Shown: piece by piece, positions 50,301-60,961 of the stretch | Numbering within the stretch: the first letter of the stretch is position 1 | Layout of the letters: every line of letters begins with the position of its first letter | Assembly: GCA_916610825.1 (NCBI GenBank) | Contig: OU744446.1 | Location: forward strand, 6,474,309 to 6,538,308 | Reading direction: 5' to 3' | DNA from: Haliclystus octoradiatus | Lineage: Eukaryota > Cnidaria > Staurozoa > Stauromedusae > Haliclystidae | Length of the DNA stretch: 64,000 bases | The notes under the pieces: model-generated | The model's input: the letters and a program-made list of their open reading frames with translations, nothing else | Databases searched by the model: none | What the model was told of the DNA's origin: nothing | Program-made: the position numbers and the translations under genes

Positions 50301-51625
50301 GATATTTAAAAGGGCTAGGCTGTTGATAGAGGATTAGCTCAGATTAAAAAAAGCCAAGGTTTCAGATCTGGTAGACTGTTGTTCATCCCAGGGGTTCAAC
50401 TTTTTCGAATTTCTAAATCTTTTATCTACTGGAATCCATCTCTCTGTAACTGTAATATGTCTGCTAACATGCCGGTTAACATCCATTTTGTCATTCAACT
50501 CGACACTGATTTAGTTGCAATTTATACTATCCAAAATACTGTTATTCCAGCAATCAAGTCTAAACTACAGAAAGTAGCACAATTTCTTCATTTAATTTTT
50601 TTTGTCCAATCTAGGAAGCTTTGACAATGGTTGCACCAGCAATGGAAATTGCATCTAAAATACCAGATGTTTATCTTCAGCTGTGGGCTGCATCTCTACT
50701 CAAAGGTTAATAACATTCGTAATTTCATACAATGATAAAGTAAAACGGCATACTTCTGAATATCTGACCGTACTCTTAGTTATTTCACCAGATCAAAACT
50801 CCCTTGCAGTTGTGAAAAAGATTTCTATTTGGCATAGGGAGATATCAGGATGGAGCGGGACTTAACTGTTTAGCTGGAACTCGGAACGGTGACAATCCGA
50901 CAAATAACCGGGAGTGTCTCGATTCTGTAGAAAATAATGCTTAATGAGCTTAGTCGTACAAAAGGACTCTTCATAGTCTGCATGCAGACTGCTCGCTAAA
51001 TGACGAATCATCGCGGGCATCAAGATAGCCTCGACGAATTAATACAATAATTGCAATACAATGAAACTATCAATAGGGCATTTTTAAAGGTTTGGTAAAC
51101 GAGGAATTTCGTATGCCCACAAAATTTTTTAGTACTCTATATAATTGATACAGTAAAATGTGGAAAATAACAAACGTACTTTTATAAGTATGTTATGTTT
51201 AGAGTGCGCCAATATTGACATTTTCATGGTATCTGTCTCACTTTCCAGATATTTATAATTTTATTGGTAATGTCAACATGGCAGCAGAAGGCGCACAACT
51301 TCATCAAATGTATACATCACAACTTCTAGAAGGTAACATTTTTTTCCAGTTTTGTTAATTAATGTGGACTTAATGTGTAAATATGTAATAATTTTAATTA
51401 CGATAAAACATAAACAATATGTCGAAACGTTGCAATATTATTGTAATTTCTAAACCCTGTTGAAATCAATATACAACAAATCAATGCAATGAATAATTAT
51501 TAATTATGTAATTTTTTATATTTTTATATTTTGCAGACCATTTTCAAGCAAGTCAAATACCAGAACATTCTTTGCTGCAGGTATTATTAATCAGATTATA
51601 CACCGTCCAACATATGCAATTATAA
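35323..51625 (+). CDS. MAU2: MAU2 sister-chromatid cohesion factor (SCC4), cohesin loader subunit
   Basis: MAU2 pairs with NIPBL to load cohesin on chromatin. It is an all-helical TPR-like scaffold. Twenty proposed exons: 35323-35553, 37242-37259 (tentative), 40269-40340, 40870-40971, 41871-41968, 42415-42442, 43043-43201, 44355-44427, 44912-44982, 45930-46020, 46899-47005, 47289-47366, 47539-47604, 48726-48815, 48894-48937, 49627-49704, 50176-50287, 50615-50705, 51249-51332, 51537-51625. All phases agree and give 593 residues; human MAU2 is about 613. Matches to human include LIWLPKEHLCIFVYL (LFHWLPKEHMCVLVYL), FYIRGLQSFF (FYVRGLFSFF), RITASSLVLLGHTVTYMGNP (RLTACSLVLLGHIFYVLGNH) and IPEHSLLQ (LPEHNLITW). 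The start is the first ATG of the exon matching the human N-terminus. The last exon reads through a possible donor at 51581 to a stop at 51623; a further terminal exon cannot be excluded. Introns hold MITEs, a SINE and Penelope/LINE pieces. Confidence 0.93.
35690..36001 (+). mobile_element. Penelope-like reverse-transcriptase C-terminal fragment
   Basis: The + strand encodes TDIIPFITTFHDGVTDLFTT, then PVITFRRNENLHDILIHT. This resembles the segment after the RT thumb in Penelope-like elements (IPF.T.H.......L......P...FRR..NLRD.LV). The GIY-YIG part that normally follows was not found downstream. MAU2 intron 1. Confidence 0.65.
36530..36730. repeat. Degraded copy of the TAGCCTGCGT MITE interior
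   Basis: Words such as ATCACGTCATAGCTAGCTGC, TTTGATAAATTAATTGCATA and TTGCATAAATTATATTCATA align in order with 28060-28240 (ACACGTCATAGTTATCAGCC, ATGCATAAGTTATATCC). The ends are not clear. Confidence 0.5.
37357..37882. mobile_element. CAGTGAAACCTG MITE split by a nested insertion
   Basis: The host element starts CAGTGAAACCTGATCAATAT, is interrupted after GAGTTGTAGA at 37403, and resumes at 37707 with GTTGTAGATAAATTGGCCAC, ending TAACAGGTTTGACTG. The join restores the family text AGAGGTAGATAAATTGACCA. The interior also has a short duplication, ATACTATTTTA.ACATGCAA, twice. Confidence 0.75.
37404..37706 (+). mobile_element. hAT-like MITE nested in another MITE, 8-bp target duplication
   Basis: Ends ACAGGGGTTGATAAAATGGG and AATATTTTATTGGAACCTG are inverted equivalents. 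Both sides carry GTTGTAGA (37396-37403 and 37707-37714). An 8-bp duplication plus a CAGGG terminus fits hAT. A close relative is at 56950-57152. Confidence 0.75.
38128..38298. mobile_element. CAGTGAAACCTG-family MITE (worn)
   Basis: Starts ACAGTCAAACATCACCTATA, contains GCGGTCACTCTAACTATTAT, and ends TCATATACAGGTTTCAAGG. MAU2 intron. Confidence 0.6.
38647..38750. mobile_element. Short GTTCATGAAC-family foldback MITE
   Basis: Ends CCCCTGTGAAAAAATATTCA and CAGAATTGTTTTTCGCAGGGG-type sequence, with GTTAAATGGCCACAATTTTC in the middle. At 104 bp this is the shortest copy, apparently lacking one internal block. Confidence 0.75.
39003..39208. mobile_element. GTTCATGAAC-family foldback MITE with internal duplication
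   Basis: Ends CCCCTGCGCAAAACAGTTCA and CTGAACCGTTTTTCACAGGG. A block of about 70 bp (GTTCATGAAAGTTAAATC to GAACTGTCCGTGAAAG) occurs twice in tandem inside. Confidence 0.8.
40664..40760. repeat. Partial CAGTGAAACCTG-family MITE
   Basis: ATTCAAACCTGATTTAACAG, CACCTGTCTATAGTGGTCAC and TTATATACAGATACAGGTTC are family words. The middle is shortened. MAU2 intron. Confidence 0.5.
41340..41505. mobile_element. GTTCATGAAC-family foldback MITE (worn)
   Basis: TCCATGAACTGGTCATAAAC, GATGAACATTAAATGGCCCA and GTCCGTGGACTGTTTTCACG are family features. The left terminus is lost. Confidence 0.6.
42570..42900 (-). mobile_element. LINE fragment related to 5095-5580
   Basis: CCAGTGAAGG, CATAGCCCCATCTAAACATC and AAAGCATGGCATCATAAGCT align in order with the 5095-5580 copy (GCATGGCGTCATAACTTGAG). 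It is much more damaged and shortened. MAU2 intron. Confidence 0.65.
43253..43412. repeat. CAGTGAAACCTG-family MITE (worn)
   Basis: Contains GGTTCGACAAACTTGG, CCTTTATAGACAGGATTGAT and the end CGCTATAACAGGTTTGTCTG, then TA. It begins about 50 bases after MAU2 exon 43043-43201. Confidence 0.5.
43624..43874. mobile_element. TIR element, CAAGAGTTGGGACAC family
   Basis: Ends CAAGAGTTGGGACACTCATG and GCATGCTTCAACTCTTG, inverted copies extended outward by ATTTA / TAAAT. It is inverted relative to the copy at 19174-19450, sharing CCTGGACCCGAGCACGTTTT and CATCTGTCCAATTGGAGACG. Confidence 0.8.
44126..44292. mobile_element. TA-flanked MITE, CAGTGAAACCTG family
   Basis: Starts CAGTCAAACCTGTTATAACA after TA; the right end GGCTGTTATATACAGGTGTA is shortened. 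It ends about 60 bases before MAU2 exon 44355. Confidence 0.65.
44516..44690 (+). repeat. TTAATATCCC repeat family
   Basis: A run of TTAATATCCC, TTAATGTCCC and TTAATAACCC words ending CATCCGAGGGGGGTATCAAG. The reverse complement of its end matches 14307-14405. A short CAGTCAAACCTG-family scrap follows at 44698. Confidence 0.45.
45244..45448. mobile_element. CAGTGAAACCTG-family MITE
   Basis: GTCAAATTTGCTATAACGAC, ACCTCTATACAGTGGCCACA and the end GTGATATAAGGGTATCACTG, then TA. It carries an extra TAGGCCTACA in the interior. Confidence 0.6.
46164..46340 (-). mobile_element. hAT-like MITE, CAGGGTCC family
   Basis: Starts CAGTGTTAGACAAATAGTTC and ends GCACTTTTTCGGACCCTT. The flanks CCTCGCTA and CCTAGATA agree at 6 of 8 positions, consistent with a worn 8-bp duplication. 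A further fragment of the family lies at about 46500-46640 in the same MAU2 intron. Confidence 0.6.
47754..48204 (+). repeat. Tandem duplication of a 227-bp intron segment
   Basis: The unit starting ATTGCGTCAATAGAGAGTTG at 47754 is repeated from 47981 to about 48204 with few changes. Each unit contains GTTTCGCAAGGGTGAGCCCT and CATGAACCATTTCATGAACC, so it includes GTTCATGAAC-family sequence. More diverged pieces of the same text follow at about 48290-48330 and 48540-48660. Confidence 0.85.
48994..49220 (+). mobile_element. tRNA-derived SINE
   Basis: The head has TTGGTGTAGTGGCTAGGG (A-box region) and CTCGGGTTCAATCCC (B box). The body has GGCGTCAGGAAGGGCATCCG, a motif that I recall from SINE and LINE sequences of other animals. 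The tail GGTGAAAAAAAGCTGTAAGC ends in an A-rich run with GATAAATAAA. This is the best-preserved SINE here. MAU2 intron between 48937 and 49627. Confidence 0.9.
49313..49400 (-). repeat. Degraded relative of the GATCATCAGACA foldback family
   Basis: On the minus strand, ATAAACTTAAAAATTGACAG then AATGTGTATTACTTGACTCT aligns with the outer arm of 17156-17294 (GAAACTTAAAGTCACAG, AATGTGTAGTCTTTGACTC). The core is lost. Confidence 0.4.
49830..49920. repeat. Dispersed segment shared with 6140-6240
   Basis: AAATCTGTTGAAATTGATCT and CGGCTGAGATCAGTAAAGAG match the DENND4 intron copy. The minus strand stays open from 49919 to 49686, with [20 protein letters not shown]. Confidence 0.5.
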
Positions 51626-52741
51626 AATTTCATCAAGCAGTATCAATTACTTTCTTGATTTATATCCATTGAAGACATGTGAAATATTTTTGATGGCACG
51701 GCCGTAAATCGCATGCTTCTGACTGGAGGAGTATACTGTCAACTTTTGCCCGAAAAATAAGTCATTTGCATAATTAGGAGTTACAATACTGTAATACGTT
51801 TAAATTTACACGATTTTGCAATCCCTTGTTTCAAAATTGCCCGAAGTTTGTCTCAAAAGCTTTTATTGAGGTCACACAACCCGGATTTACGGTCGTGTTC
51901 GTAGGATTTCCAAATGCGTAATCTGTATAATGTATAATGTATTTCTTTTTTAAAATTCTGATAACAAATTAAATGGTATATGATGGGGCAAAACAGTCCA
52001 TGCCTGGATATATAGCTTGATATTCTGGAAGACCCGTGTTCGATTATATAAGCAGCAAATTCTGTTTTAATCGGCAGAGACACAAAAGCAGGGATTCTGC
52101 TAGGGTGACTGCCCCTCCTGCCTTGAGGTGGGCGCAAGCAGGGGAAAAAAGGGCCTTCCAGAAAGATATTTAGGGACTAGAGACTAACCTGAATGTTTTA
52201 GTTACGAATAACTGAATAAGTTGGATATATCATGAACGAGAAATTGTAATCCACGAGGCCGCCCCTATAATATTCCACTTCGAATTGATTTCAATTATAG
52301 ATTGCTTGAATTTTCATTTTTAGTCATTAACATAAATCAACTGTCAGACGCATGGTTGTTGACAAAGTCAATTTTAAATAGTTATTAGAGAAATATATGC
52401 CCTTCAATGAAGATGAAAATGAGATATATGAGTTATGAGACTGGAAATACACAATACGAAATCCTGAAAGTAAATTTGAACAACTTACGTCAAAAATAAA
52501 ATGTAATATAGTATAATTTATTAAATTATTCTTTATCTATAAGCTTGTAATTTTAACTATAATCTTCAAGCGTATGTAAAACTCGCAATGATATATATAT
52601 ATATATGTACCCAACTTAAAACTTTAAATATAATATTATACTATTTTCATAATTTATTGTTTTAATCCCAGGCGAGTCTGATTGATTTTATTATATGCAT
52701 AGTAAAGATTCTCTGTATATATGTGTAATTTTTAAATAAAT

Positions 52742-52830
52742 AAAATGAGTCAAAAAAGAGACATACGGTTCTCGTTACTCAGAGTTTCACGCCATATGGC
52801 GATCATCAGACAAGTATGTTGTATATTTAA
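52742..52830 (-). repeat. GATCATCAGACA family copy (single arm)
   Basis: AAATGAGTCAAAAAAGAGAC, GAGTTTCACGCCATATGGCG and ATCATCAGACAAGTATG. The copy at 63683-63772 matches it in the reverse direction over its whole length. Confidence 0.7.
52771..52814 (-). ncRNA. Hammerhead-ribozyme-like motif, best copy
   Basis: Minus strand: stem I CTTGT pairs with ACGAG (one G-U). The core CTGATGA is intact, stem II is CGCC-ATAT-GGCG with four perfect pairs, GAAA is intact, stem III is ACT/AGT, and A is at the cleavage position. The pair closing stem II at the core is U-U instead of the preferred G-C. The short stem III is like that of hammerheads described in Penelope-like elements, which act as dimers. 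Confidence 0.5.
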
Positions 52831-55830
52831 ATATATATTGTTTATCAAGAATCGTTACACGTATAGTCACATATTATTTGGAATCTCAAGAATTCATCCG
52901 TAAATTTTATTCTAATGTTAGATGTAAAAAATATGCAATAAAAAAACATTCTAGATTTCAAAACCATGGAACTTGAGATCTATATATCCTGATCGGAGCT
53001 CAACTTTTTCCAAAATCTGAACAGAATAATTTTTTACTTAAACATTATATGACAGAAAAATTTCGCTCGGATCGGACCAATACTTATAACAGTTAATTAC
53101 GAATAATGAAATCATCATCACTTAGTTATCATCATCATTACGAATAATCATCATCATTTAATCAGAAATCTTCAAGTTTAGATGAAAATTTGACCTATTT
53201 ACTTTAGTTGAATCAAACTGTTGGCTTGAAGATTCTTGGATTTGCTTATATAGTTTGACTTTGGCTTGATAGCGAGCGTGCTGATCCCTCCATTCTATCA
53301 AGCGTTGACAAAACATATACATTTATAGACTCCCATCTTAGAATCTTCGTCTCCTGTTTGAAATCTGCGTTCCAGCTTAAATAAAAGCCATTAACTCAAT
53401 TGAATTCGACATTGCAGAGCTGACTTACTTGCTATACATATTATATATACGTATACGCTATACTGCATCAACATATATATATTCCGAGAGGCATGAGGAA
53501 AATATTTGAAAAATAAGATCATAACCCAACCAGCAAAGTAAATTTGGAAATATGGTTGACTATTGAGACTCTTTCGCCAGAGAACATCGTAAACGCTATA
53601 ATAACGCTATAATTGTAACGGGAGTTGTAAACGCTAGACATTTCAAATATTTTGTAATATTGGACAGGAATTACATTGTATTTAGTATTTTACATGTCGG
53701 ATGAGGCTGTGCGTAACATTGATGGAAGAAGTGCTAATTCGCTTGGATTCGCCTGTCAATTCTTTTCTTCAAATGTTAGAAATTCCTCGAAATTTATTAT
53801 TATAATAATTCCATATTCTTAATTTTGAGTTTTGAATAATTTTAACAAGAGCATATTGAGTATCTGGAGGGCTGATCATGATGATCTACAGTATCAGTCA
53901 AAGCCTTTCTGTCTTGTATCATTGGATCGAATCAGATTAGTTCCTTTGATTGTTGTCCCTCGAATCCAATCGAAACGTATTATACGTTATGATTATGTGT
54001 ATTTACAGGAGCACCGTATAGATGACATTAATTTTGCACCATTGAAGTCCCGGATGTAATTACTGAATCGTACCATGATCGCATATTGTCTACAATTAAT
54101 TCACGGACGCCGAATGAAGAAGAAGTTAATTACATCACAGTAGCAATAAGGTCTATGTTCAGTCTCATACATATGATGTTCTGATGGACTTCTATTAGCA
54201 AAATTATACACGGTTCACTCTCCTGCATTATTCCACATGCATATATATTTCTTTTCTTGGTGAAAAGCTTATGTACAAATATATCGGCTTACATAGGAGC
54301 ATTTTTAGTAGAGCACTATCTGCTTTATACATAGTGATATAGTAACTGTATAAATATAACACAAAATTAAATCACCTCTATCAGAAAAATCTTGAAAACA
54401 AATCAAAGCAGTTTGATAAAAAAAAATATGCTTCCAGGAACAAACAACAGCAAATAACGAAAGATCTGTTAGTTAAAGTATAAAATGAAAATATAGATTC
54501 ATTCATGTATTAAATTGTTTAAAGGCCTTAAAAATAAACAGTATTCTATTCCATTCTATATAACCTTATAACGTGCCATTCAAGATTTCAGGGCCATTTA
54601 AACACTAATTATCAATGTACAATTCTGCATATAATTATTTTGACGTTCAGTATAAACTTTAACAAAATATGGTCTTATACTTATTAGAATTTTTGATAAA
54701 TAAAATCATCAATTGGAAATTTGGAATCAATTTACGGATTTCAGCAATATGAAATTTGATGACGCATTAGATATAAATATCAGCTGTCGACATAATAGAA
54801 TGTCATTCCTTGAAAAAAAAATAAGGTACAACTAAACAAAAACCGACAAAGCATTAAAATATAGACATTAGTCCCCATGGCAACGTAATTTTTCATATTT
54901 GCAACTTATTGATTGGTTGTTTGTTCTAGACACCATGTCAAAAATGTTCTAAATATGGTGATAGTGCCTTTATATGGAAGTCAACAATCCATTGTTTTAT
55001 CCCTCATTTGTTTCAATCTATTTTTGCAGATGCGCTCGTGCCCCGTTTTTCTTCATGTACCCCCATTAAATTTTTTGGTTTATAAATTTTTATCTTGAGG
55101 AGATCAAATTTTAAAAGCTGGAATATACATCATCTATAGTAATCGAGTTTGTTTTGAATATTAATGGTTACCAATATGTATTTTGCCCCAAAGTTCTGAC
55201 GTATTAATCTTTAGAGTTCATTGAATCATTTCGTGTCACACCAAAGAAGAATCGTGCTTGGGAATCCGAATCTCCGAAGCCTTTCCGAAACATTATCGAA
55301 AGTCTATATCTACATATGCCTTTAAACATCGCTAAACATTCAAATTAAACGGTGAGATAACAACATTTGTTTTCAAAATTGGTTGATGTTTGGTTATTTG
55401 TCTTTATTTTGATCTTGAGTCTTGTTTTTTTTACATACAAAGTTTCCATTTTATCGGCAATCAATGTCCTGTTGACGATGGCGCCCGCCCGCCATGATGA
55501 TTGTTAAAATTATCCTGAACATAAATCTTGCATAAACTAACCCAAATCCAATTACTCTGCTCTATCGGTTGAGTCGTAAAAGTACCATGCCTATAAATTT
55601 GAGTTTGTGGAATTTGATTCTGATAATTGTTTGATATTATATATTTCAGTGCTTAATTATCATGATTTCATTTGATCGAAAATCAATGTCCTGTTTTTGC
55701 TTTTCCCAGACAACGTGAAATACCTTCCTCATTCAAAGGTGGACATAATATCTGATCAATTTCATTGTGGTCACTGGTCCACAAGAGTTCAGTATTTCTG
55801 ATTTCGTACCACGTGTTTGCATCAATATTA

Positions 55831-58800
55831 TGGCTGCTGCTTCAGCACTCAATGCTTCAACATCAAAAGAATTTGCCACCCAGTAAGTGCCTAATTCATA
55901 TAATGCTGTCTTTATTTTAAGTTTACGTCAATTAGGCTTGGCATTCAAGCAAATAATAACCCTATCAGTTTATTTTCTTTTAAATTGCCTTTAAAATGTT
56001 TAGAGAACCTCGTGAACATATAGCTTAGACGTAGGACTATTAGGTTAATGTAACTATGCAAATAATTCATATTGGCCCCTCGCCAACTTGTGGGCCTACC
56101 GGCTAATATTGACGGTATTCAATATTATAGCATGTAGTATTTCTCTGAAAGTAGACTATAACTGAAGCTCAACCTACCAGCTACATCCATCAGATAGATA
56201 AGTCGACAAAATACATTAGTCTTTCCACAAAGTTGTTCTTACAAAGTGTATTCAAATTGTTCAAGTTACAAACTTGAAATGTTACATTCTGTGTGTGACC
56301 CTCAACATACAAATAACACCAAGTGAAGCTTTCTTTAGCAAATATAACAGTCATCAATCCAAATTGATTGATTGCACAATTATTATAAATGTAATTGAGT
56401 TGTGCTAAAATTGCGTAGTTGGGAATAAGGTGCCTGCAGATGCAGAGGGTCAGGGTAATGTGCGAGCCAATGCGAGGGTTGCGAGCCACTGCGTACTGCT
56501 ACCGAGGGTTGTTGTTATGCAGTTGATCATTGATCAATATTAAATAGATGATACTGTACGATGTACATATTGATATAAATGTAGTGTACATCATTTAAAT
56601 ATTTTATTCAGCATATTGGCTTTGCCTGCTAGACGTCGTCTGAAATAAGTGTCATAAGTTTGGTACAGTGGTGATGAAACACACGGTCACATCCCCTTCC
56701 TGTAAACAGTAATAATTTAATGTGAAATCTATTTCAACTAATAAATCACCGAAGTAACTGTAAAAATTTGTTCAATACAGATGCTTGCATAACAAGGACG
56801 CTGCTAGACAGGGACGTTGATACATCTAGATTTAAATTAAAAGTGAACATACCAACATACCAACATAATCCTATCCTTATATACATCTATAAATTTAGAT
56901 CCACATTCATTTATTTTAGGGGCTATTATCATTGAAATATTATATAAAAACTGCACATTTTACTTACTTAAGGAAGGAATTGATTTTTCTTCTGATTATA
57001 AAATAATTTTTAAAAAATTTGAAAATAGATTTTCGAAATATGTTACATACAAACTTGAATGTATTTCTTCCAGTTTCTTCTGAATTTTTGCTAGTCTTCC
57101 GGGACTCTCAGTCCGGAAATCCCCCATTTTATCCAACCCTGGTTATAGTCAGCTGGTGCAATTATTCGTCACCAAAGCACTTCTCCTAGTCCTTTTAATA
57201 TTGGGACTGAGAATGTTACAGTTGGGTTACCTGTAGCGATATGTTTGAAACAAATAACTTCCTTTCAAGTTGAGTAAAATTTATTTTCATGTCATAATAT
57301 TAGCCAATATTTTTTAATTAAGATGACCATTATGTACAAATGGTACAGTTCTAATTATTTTCTACAATACTTTCTGATTCAATAAGTTTGGGGAATAATT
57401 TCCAATTTCACAACTAGGATTGTACTTAACACAAATGAAAACAGCTTTCATATTAGATTTTCTTCAAAACATCAATTCAGCATCTTATTTATGCACTCAG
57501 TTCAATTATTAATTTTGAATATATAGCTTTCCTCATCAATTAATTATTGATATAACATTTATGTTGTAGCTTTCAGAATTTTCAATGTAGGTCTTTACCA
57601 GTACAAATGTGTTCAATTAAGTAGTTCGTTAATTCTGTTTAAGCATGGTTAAAATGATCTTGCTGTTTGCTGATGATTGTTTTTATCTCTTAAGGAGTGA
57701 AGTTGAGATGGAAAACAATGACAATCCGGATATCAGTCAAGAGAAGTTACTACAAAAGTTAGGACTTAATTCTGTACAACATCTAGCACTCAGAAGTGAA
57801 AGCGTTCAAGATGCATCTGAAAATCTTCCTGGTGGTGTGATAGATGAAACTAATGTGGCAAATATTGTTGATGAAAACGGAGACGATGATGATGATGTTG
57901 AAGGTCCTCAAGTTGTCCCATCAAATCCAACTTCAAATTCGAACAGTAGATCTAGTACTCCTCTAGCTCAATTGAATGGCAATACCGATGAAAAATTGCC
58001 ATCTAGAAAAACAAATCGAGTTGATACACAAAAGCTTAAAGTTGAAAGTTTAAAAGAAGAATTACAATGCGAAGAAACAAAGTTACTATTGCTCAAGAAG
58101 ATCTTAGAATCGCAAGCGATTAAACGTATTCCAGGAACTATCAGGCCACGTGATCAAGTTTATAGTAAGAATGTCCATCCAAGTCTACATTCAAAATATC
58201 CTAGAACAAATGACACTGCTTCAAAGATTCATATTGCTCCAAAAGTTGTTTTACCTACAAAAAATGGATCCGGTGGCTCTAGTATGCCAAGGGTTGTCCC
58301 TTCTATAGTTTCATCTTCATCAGCAAAGCCAGCAACCCATATTCCAATTAATTATCCTAATGGCGCACAGAATGCAAGTAGTAATCATGGCACTAATCAA
58401 AGCCCCGGTTCAGGATCTCGTAAGTACTACATTCAAGTTGGTTCACAATTATTACCAGCAAGTAGCTCATCAGTATATTCTCCACCGCCTTATTATGGAA
58501 ACGCTCCTATTACGCACACACCATCAACACATTCAAGCCGTCGTTCTGACAGTCCTGTTGAGACACAACTCTCAAAGCAAAGTGCTGCAAAGAATGCACT
58601 TAGACGTCAGCTTGAACAGACATTGTTGCAAATACCGCCTCCAAATCCTCCTCCTGCTGATTGGGAGACGATTCCAAATGTAAATAGTATGGATTTTATG
58701 ACGCTTGTAGGGCTTGACGATATTGTTGATATGATCTTAGATTTAGATGGTAAGCCAACTATGAAAAGAGCCTTACTTAACATGATTCCAGAAAAGCCTT

Positions 58801-59534
58801 ACGAATGTGATCAGTGTCATGTTGATTTCTCGCCTGCTTGGAAACCAAAACCTGGTGCAGCAAATAACGTTGTATTATGTGAAAGATGTGCTGTTACAAA
58901 TGTTAAAAAAGAATTAAAAGCTGAACATACTTCTCGACTAAAATCAGCATTTATCAAAGCATTGAAACAGGAACAAGACATTGAAGAGAAGATCAAGGCA
59001 GGTGAAGATGTGGCTTTCCCAGGTGTTGATAGGCCTGAGTCATCATCAAGATCCACTGATAGTCATCATATACCATCGCAAACTGGTCATGGTCATGTTC
59101 ACACACATCAACCTGCTAACCAATCAGATCGCCACCGACCAGTTGGACATCGTCATCACCATCCAGTCGTTGCTCATTATCCACGGCATACATCGCTTGT
59201 ACATCAACTACACCAACAACACCTTCAACAGCAGCCGGCTGATGCTGAGCCGCCAAGTGGACATCATGCTAGTGGATCTAGGTGGCATCCTTATGCACCA
59301 AATCCATCGTCTCAGGGTCACCATAGCCGTATTCATACTCCCGCTCATCGACCATCGCAGAACCTCCATCAGCCAGGATCACAGCATAATTATGGAACAA
59401 GCTCGAACGGTCGTCATGAATATTATGTTGTACATCATCCCCAACATGCAAATACTCCTCAACATTCAAATGCACATTCTAATGTCCCTCAGCATTCCAA
59501 TGCACATTCGAATGCTAGATGGTCACGACAGTAA
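55831..59534 (+). CDS. GATAD2: GATAD2 (p66) transcriptional repressor, NuRD subunit
   Basis: p66 bridges MBD2/3 and CHD4 in the nuclear NuRD complex. Two coding exons: 55831-55883 (17 codons plus CA) and 57695-59534 (starting G), joining in frame as EFATQSEVEMEN; 630 residues in all. The open frame runs back to 57645, but the acceptor TCTCTTAAG at 57694 and exact phase match favour the spliced start. Conserved region 1 is at about residues 132-158 (LKVESLKEELQCEETKLLLL), the coiled coil that binds MBD2/3. Conserved region 2 starts near 315 (AAKNALRRQLEQTLLQIPPP) and includes a GATA-type zinc finger with Cys 389, 392, 413 and 416. After EHTSRLKSAFIKALKQEQDI the last 150 residues are His-rich low complexity. 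AATAAA at 59549 lies only 15 bases after the stop and may not be the signal used. Confidence 0.94.
56950..57152 (-). mobile_element. hAT-like MITE, relative of 37404-37706
   Basis: The right end GGAAATCCCCCATTTTATCC then AACCCTG is the inverted form of the start at 37404 (CAGGGGTTGATAAAATGGG). Inner words TTTCTTCTGAATTTTTGCTA are shared. It lies in GATAD2 intron 1, which otherwise shows nothing recognisable. Confidence 0.65.
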
Positions 59535-60961
59535 CAACCATCAACTCTAATAAATAGTATTTCCAATTATTACTTTGGGACATAATCTATGTTATATAGA
59601 ATTGCAATTTGAGATTCAATCTTGAAAAAATATAGTGATATGATAAATATAAGTTTGTATGAACTTAATGTAGGATTTAAAAGGATTGACACATTTTCAT
59701 GTCTATGGTGTAATTATTTCTTGTTTTTATATATAGATATATATGTCTGTCTAATGGGTTTGCTATTCTCTAATTTTCTAACTAGTTTATGTCATGGGGG
59801 ACAAAAATCTGCAAGATGGCTGATCATTACGACTAAGCATATGTTTTGGAGTGTTCTTTTAACATAATGTAATAATTTATATGTTGCTATCATGATGTAT
59901 AACCGTTCGCTGTGATTCCGTTAAAGCAATTGTTTATCTCAATAATATTTTATACAAGACGTGATTCAAAAGTATGCTATTGTACGTCGTTGTGAATCAT
60001 CAGATGATTTCATACCAGCAAAGCTGATATCTGCTATCATAAATCATTCAAAATAAGCAGAGGATACACTGAGGATACTAAACTCCAGCGGAAGTATAAT
60101 CCAAGCAGCCCACTATCAAAATTCAATCAATATTATTTGTAAAACCATTTCATTTATTAGAACTCATGTTGTCAACCTCAAGTTTCGAAGTTGAAATTTT
60201 TTATTTATTTTTTCTAATTAATTATAAAGTACAGTAATTCTATTATTACAGACTGACAGTATTTGTAAGTGCTCGCGACGTCATGTTTTATAGTTCTTAG
60301 TTCTGGACTGTAAATGGATTATCGTTATCCACAAATGATTTCGGATCGGATTATTGAATTCTGTTTGGATCCTTTGAAACAAAACAAATGTATGACAGAT
60401 TGCATGAATGCATGTCAAGATGATTGATAAGCCCTCCAGGGGGTCAGAATGACGATAGATTCATCATGGCAGCAAAATGGCATACGTTTTATTTTGAGGT
60501 TACTCGTAATTACAACATTGTTTTCTTGATCTGAAAACACTTTAACTGAATGAATTTGAGACAGATGAATGTATGCAATTAGATCTTAATCTTTTTAAGA
60601 GGATTAAACAAGTTCTATCTTCAATAAGGAAATGTCGAAAATATCTAAACGCTTGTCAACGATTGGAAAGCCGGCCTTCAAATTTAAGTTTACTGTTCTT
60701 TTTGAATATGTAGAAATGACTGTAAATAAAGACTGGTAAGTTTTGAACGTATTGTATATATATAAAAAGTAGATATATAGGGTTTGATGTAAAAATAATT
60801 TTTTCAAGCAGGCTATCGTATCCTACTGTCAAAATCCTTGGAAAATTCCTTATTTTCATTCTGCATTGTTGTCTGTTTTGCATGTTTACAATCCCGTTCA
60901 GAAAGCCAGACAGGATGTTTACATAAGCTTTACTTTCACAATACAATGTTATGCTTTTCAG
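59535..60961. other. GATAD2 3' flank
   Basis: About 1.4 kb of AT-rich sequence with no supported exon or repeat family. Probably 3' UTR followed by intergenic DNA. Confidence 0.5.

Larger units (their letters stand above)
51626..55830. other. MAU2-GATAD2 intergenic region
   Basis: About 4.2 kb, very AT-rich. I found no supported exon; the ORFs at 51853-52137, 53832-54059 and 54913-55098 match nothing I know. It holds a hammerhead-like repeat (52742-52830), a short TA run near 52591, and AATAAA-type signals near 52496 and 52735 that could serve MAU2. The GATAD2 promoter and 5' UTR should lie towards the right end. Confidence 0.55.

Noticed and set aside
57645-57694. Upstream start of the long GATAD2 ORF
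   Set aside because: The bases before 57695 read as pyrimidine tract and acceptor, and exon 55831-55883 joins in exact phase, so the extra 17 codons are intron.
58981-59550. 189-codon ORF in another frame of the GATAD2 exon
   Set aside because: Shadow of the His-rich coding repeats: CAT-rich codons leave the shifted frame open. No separate start context or homology.
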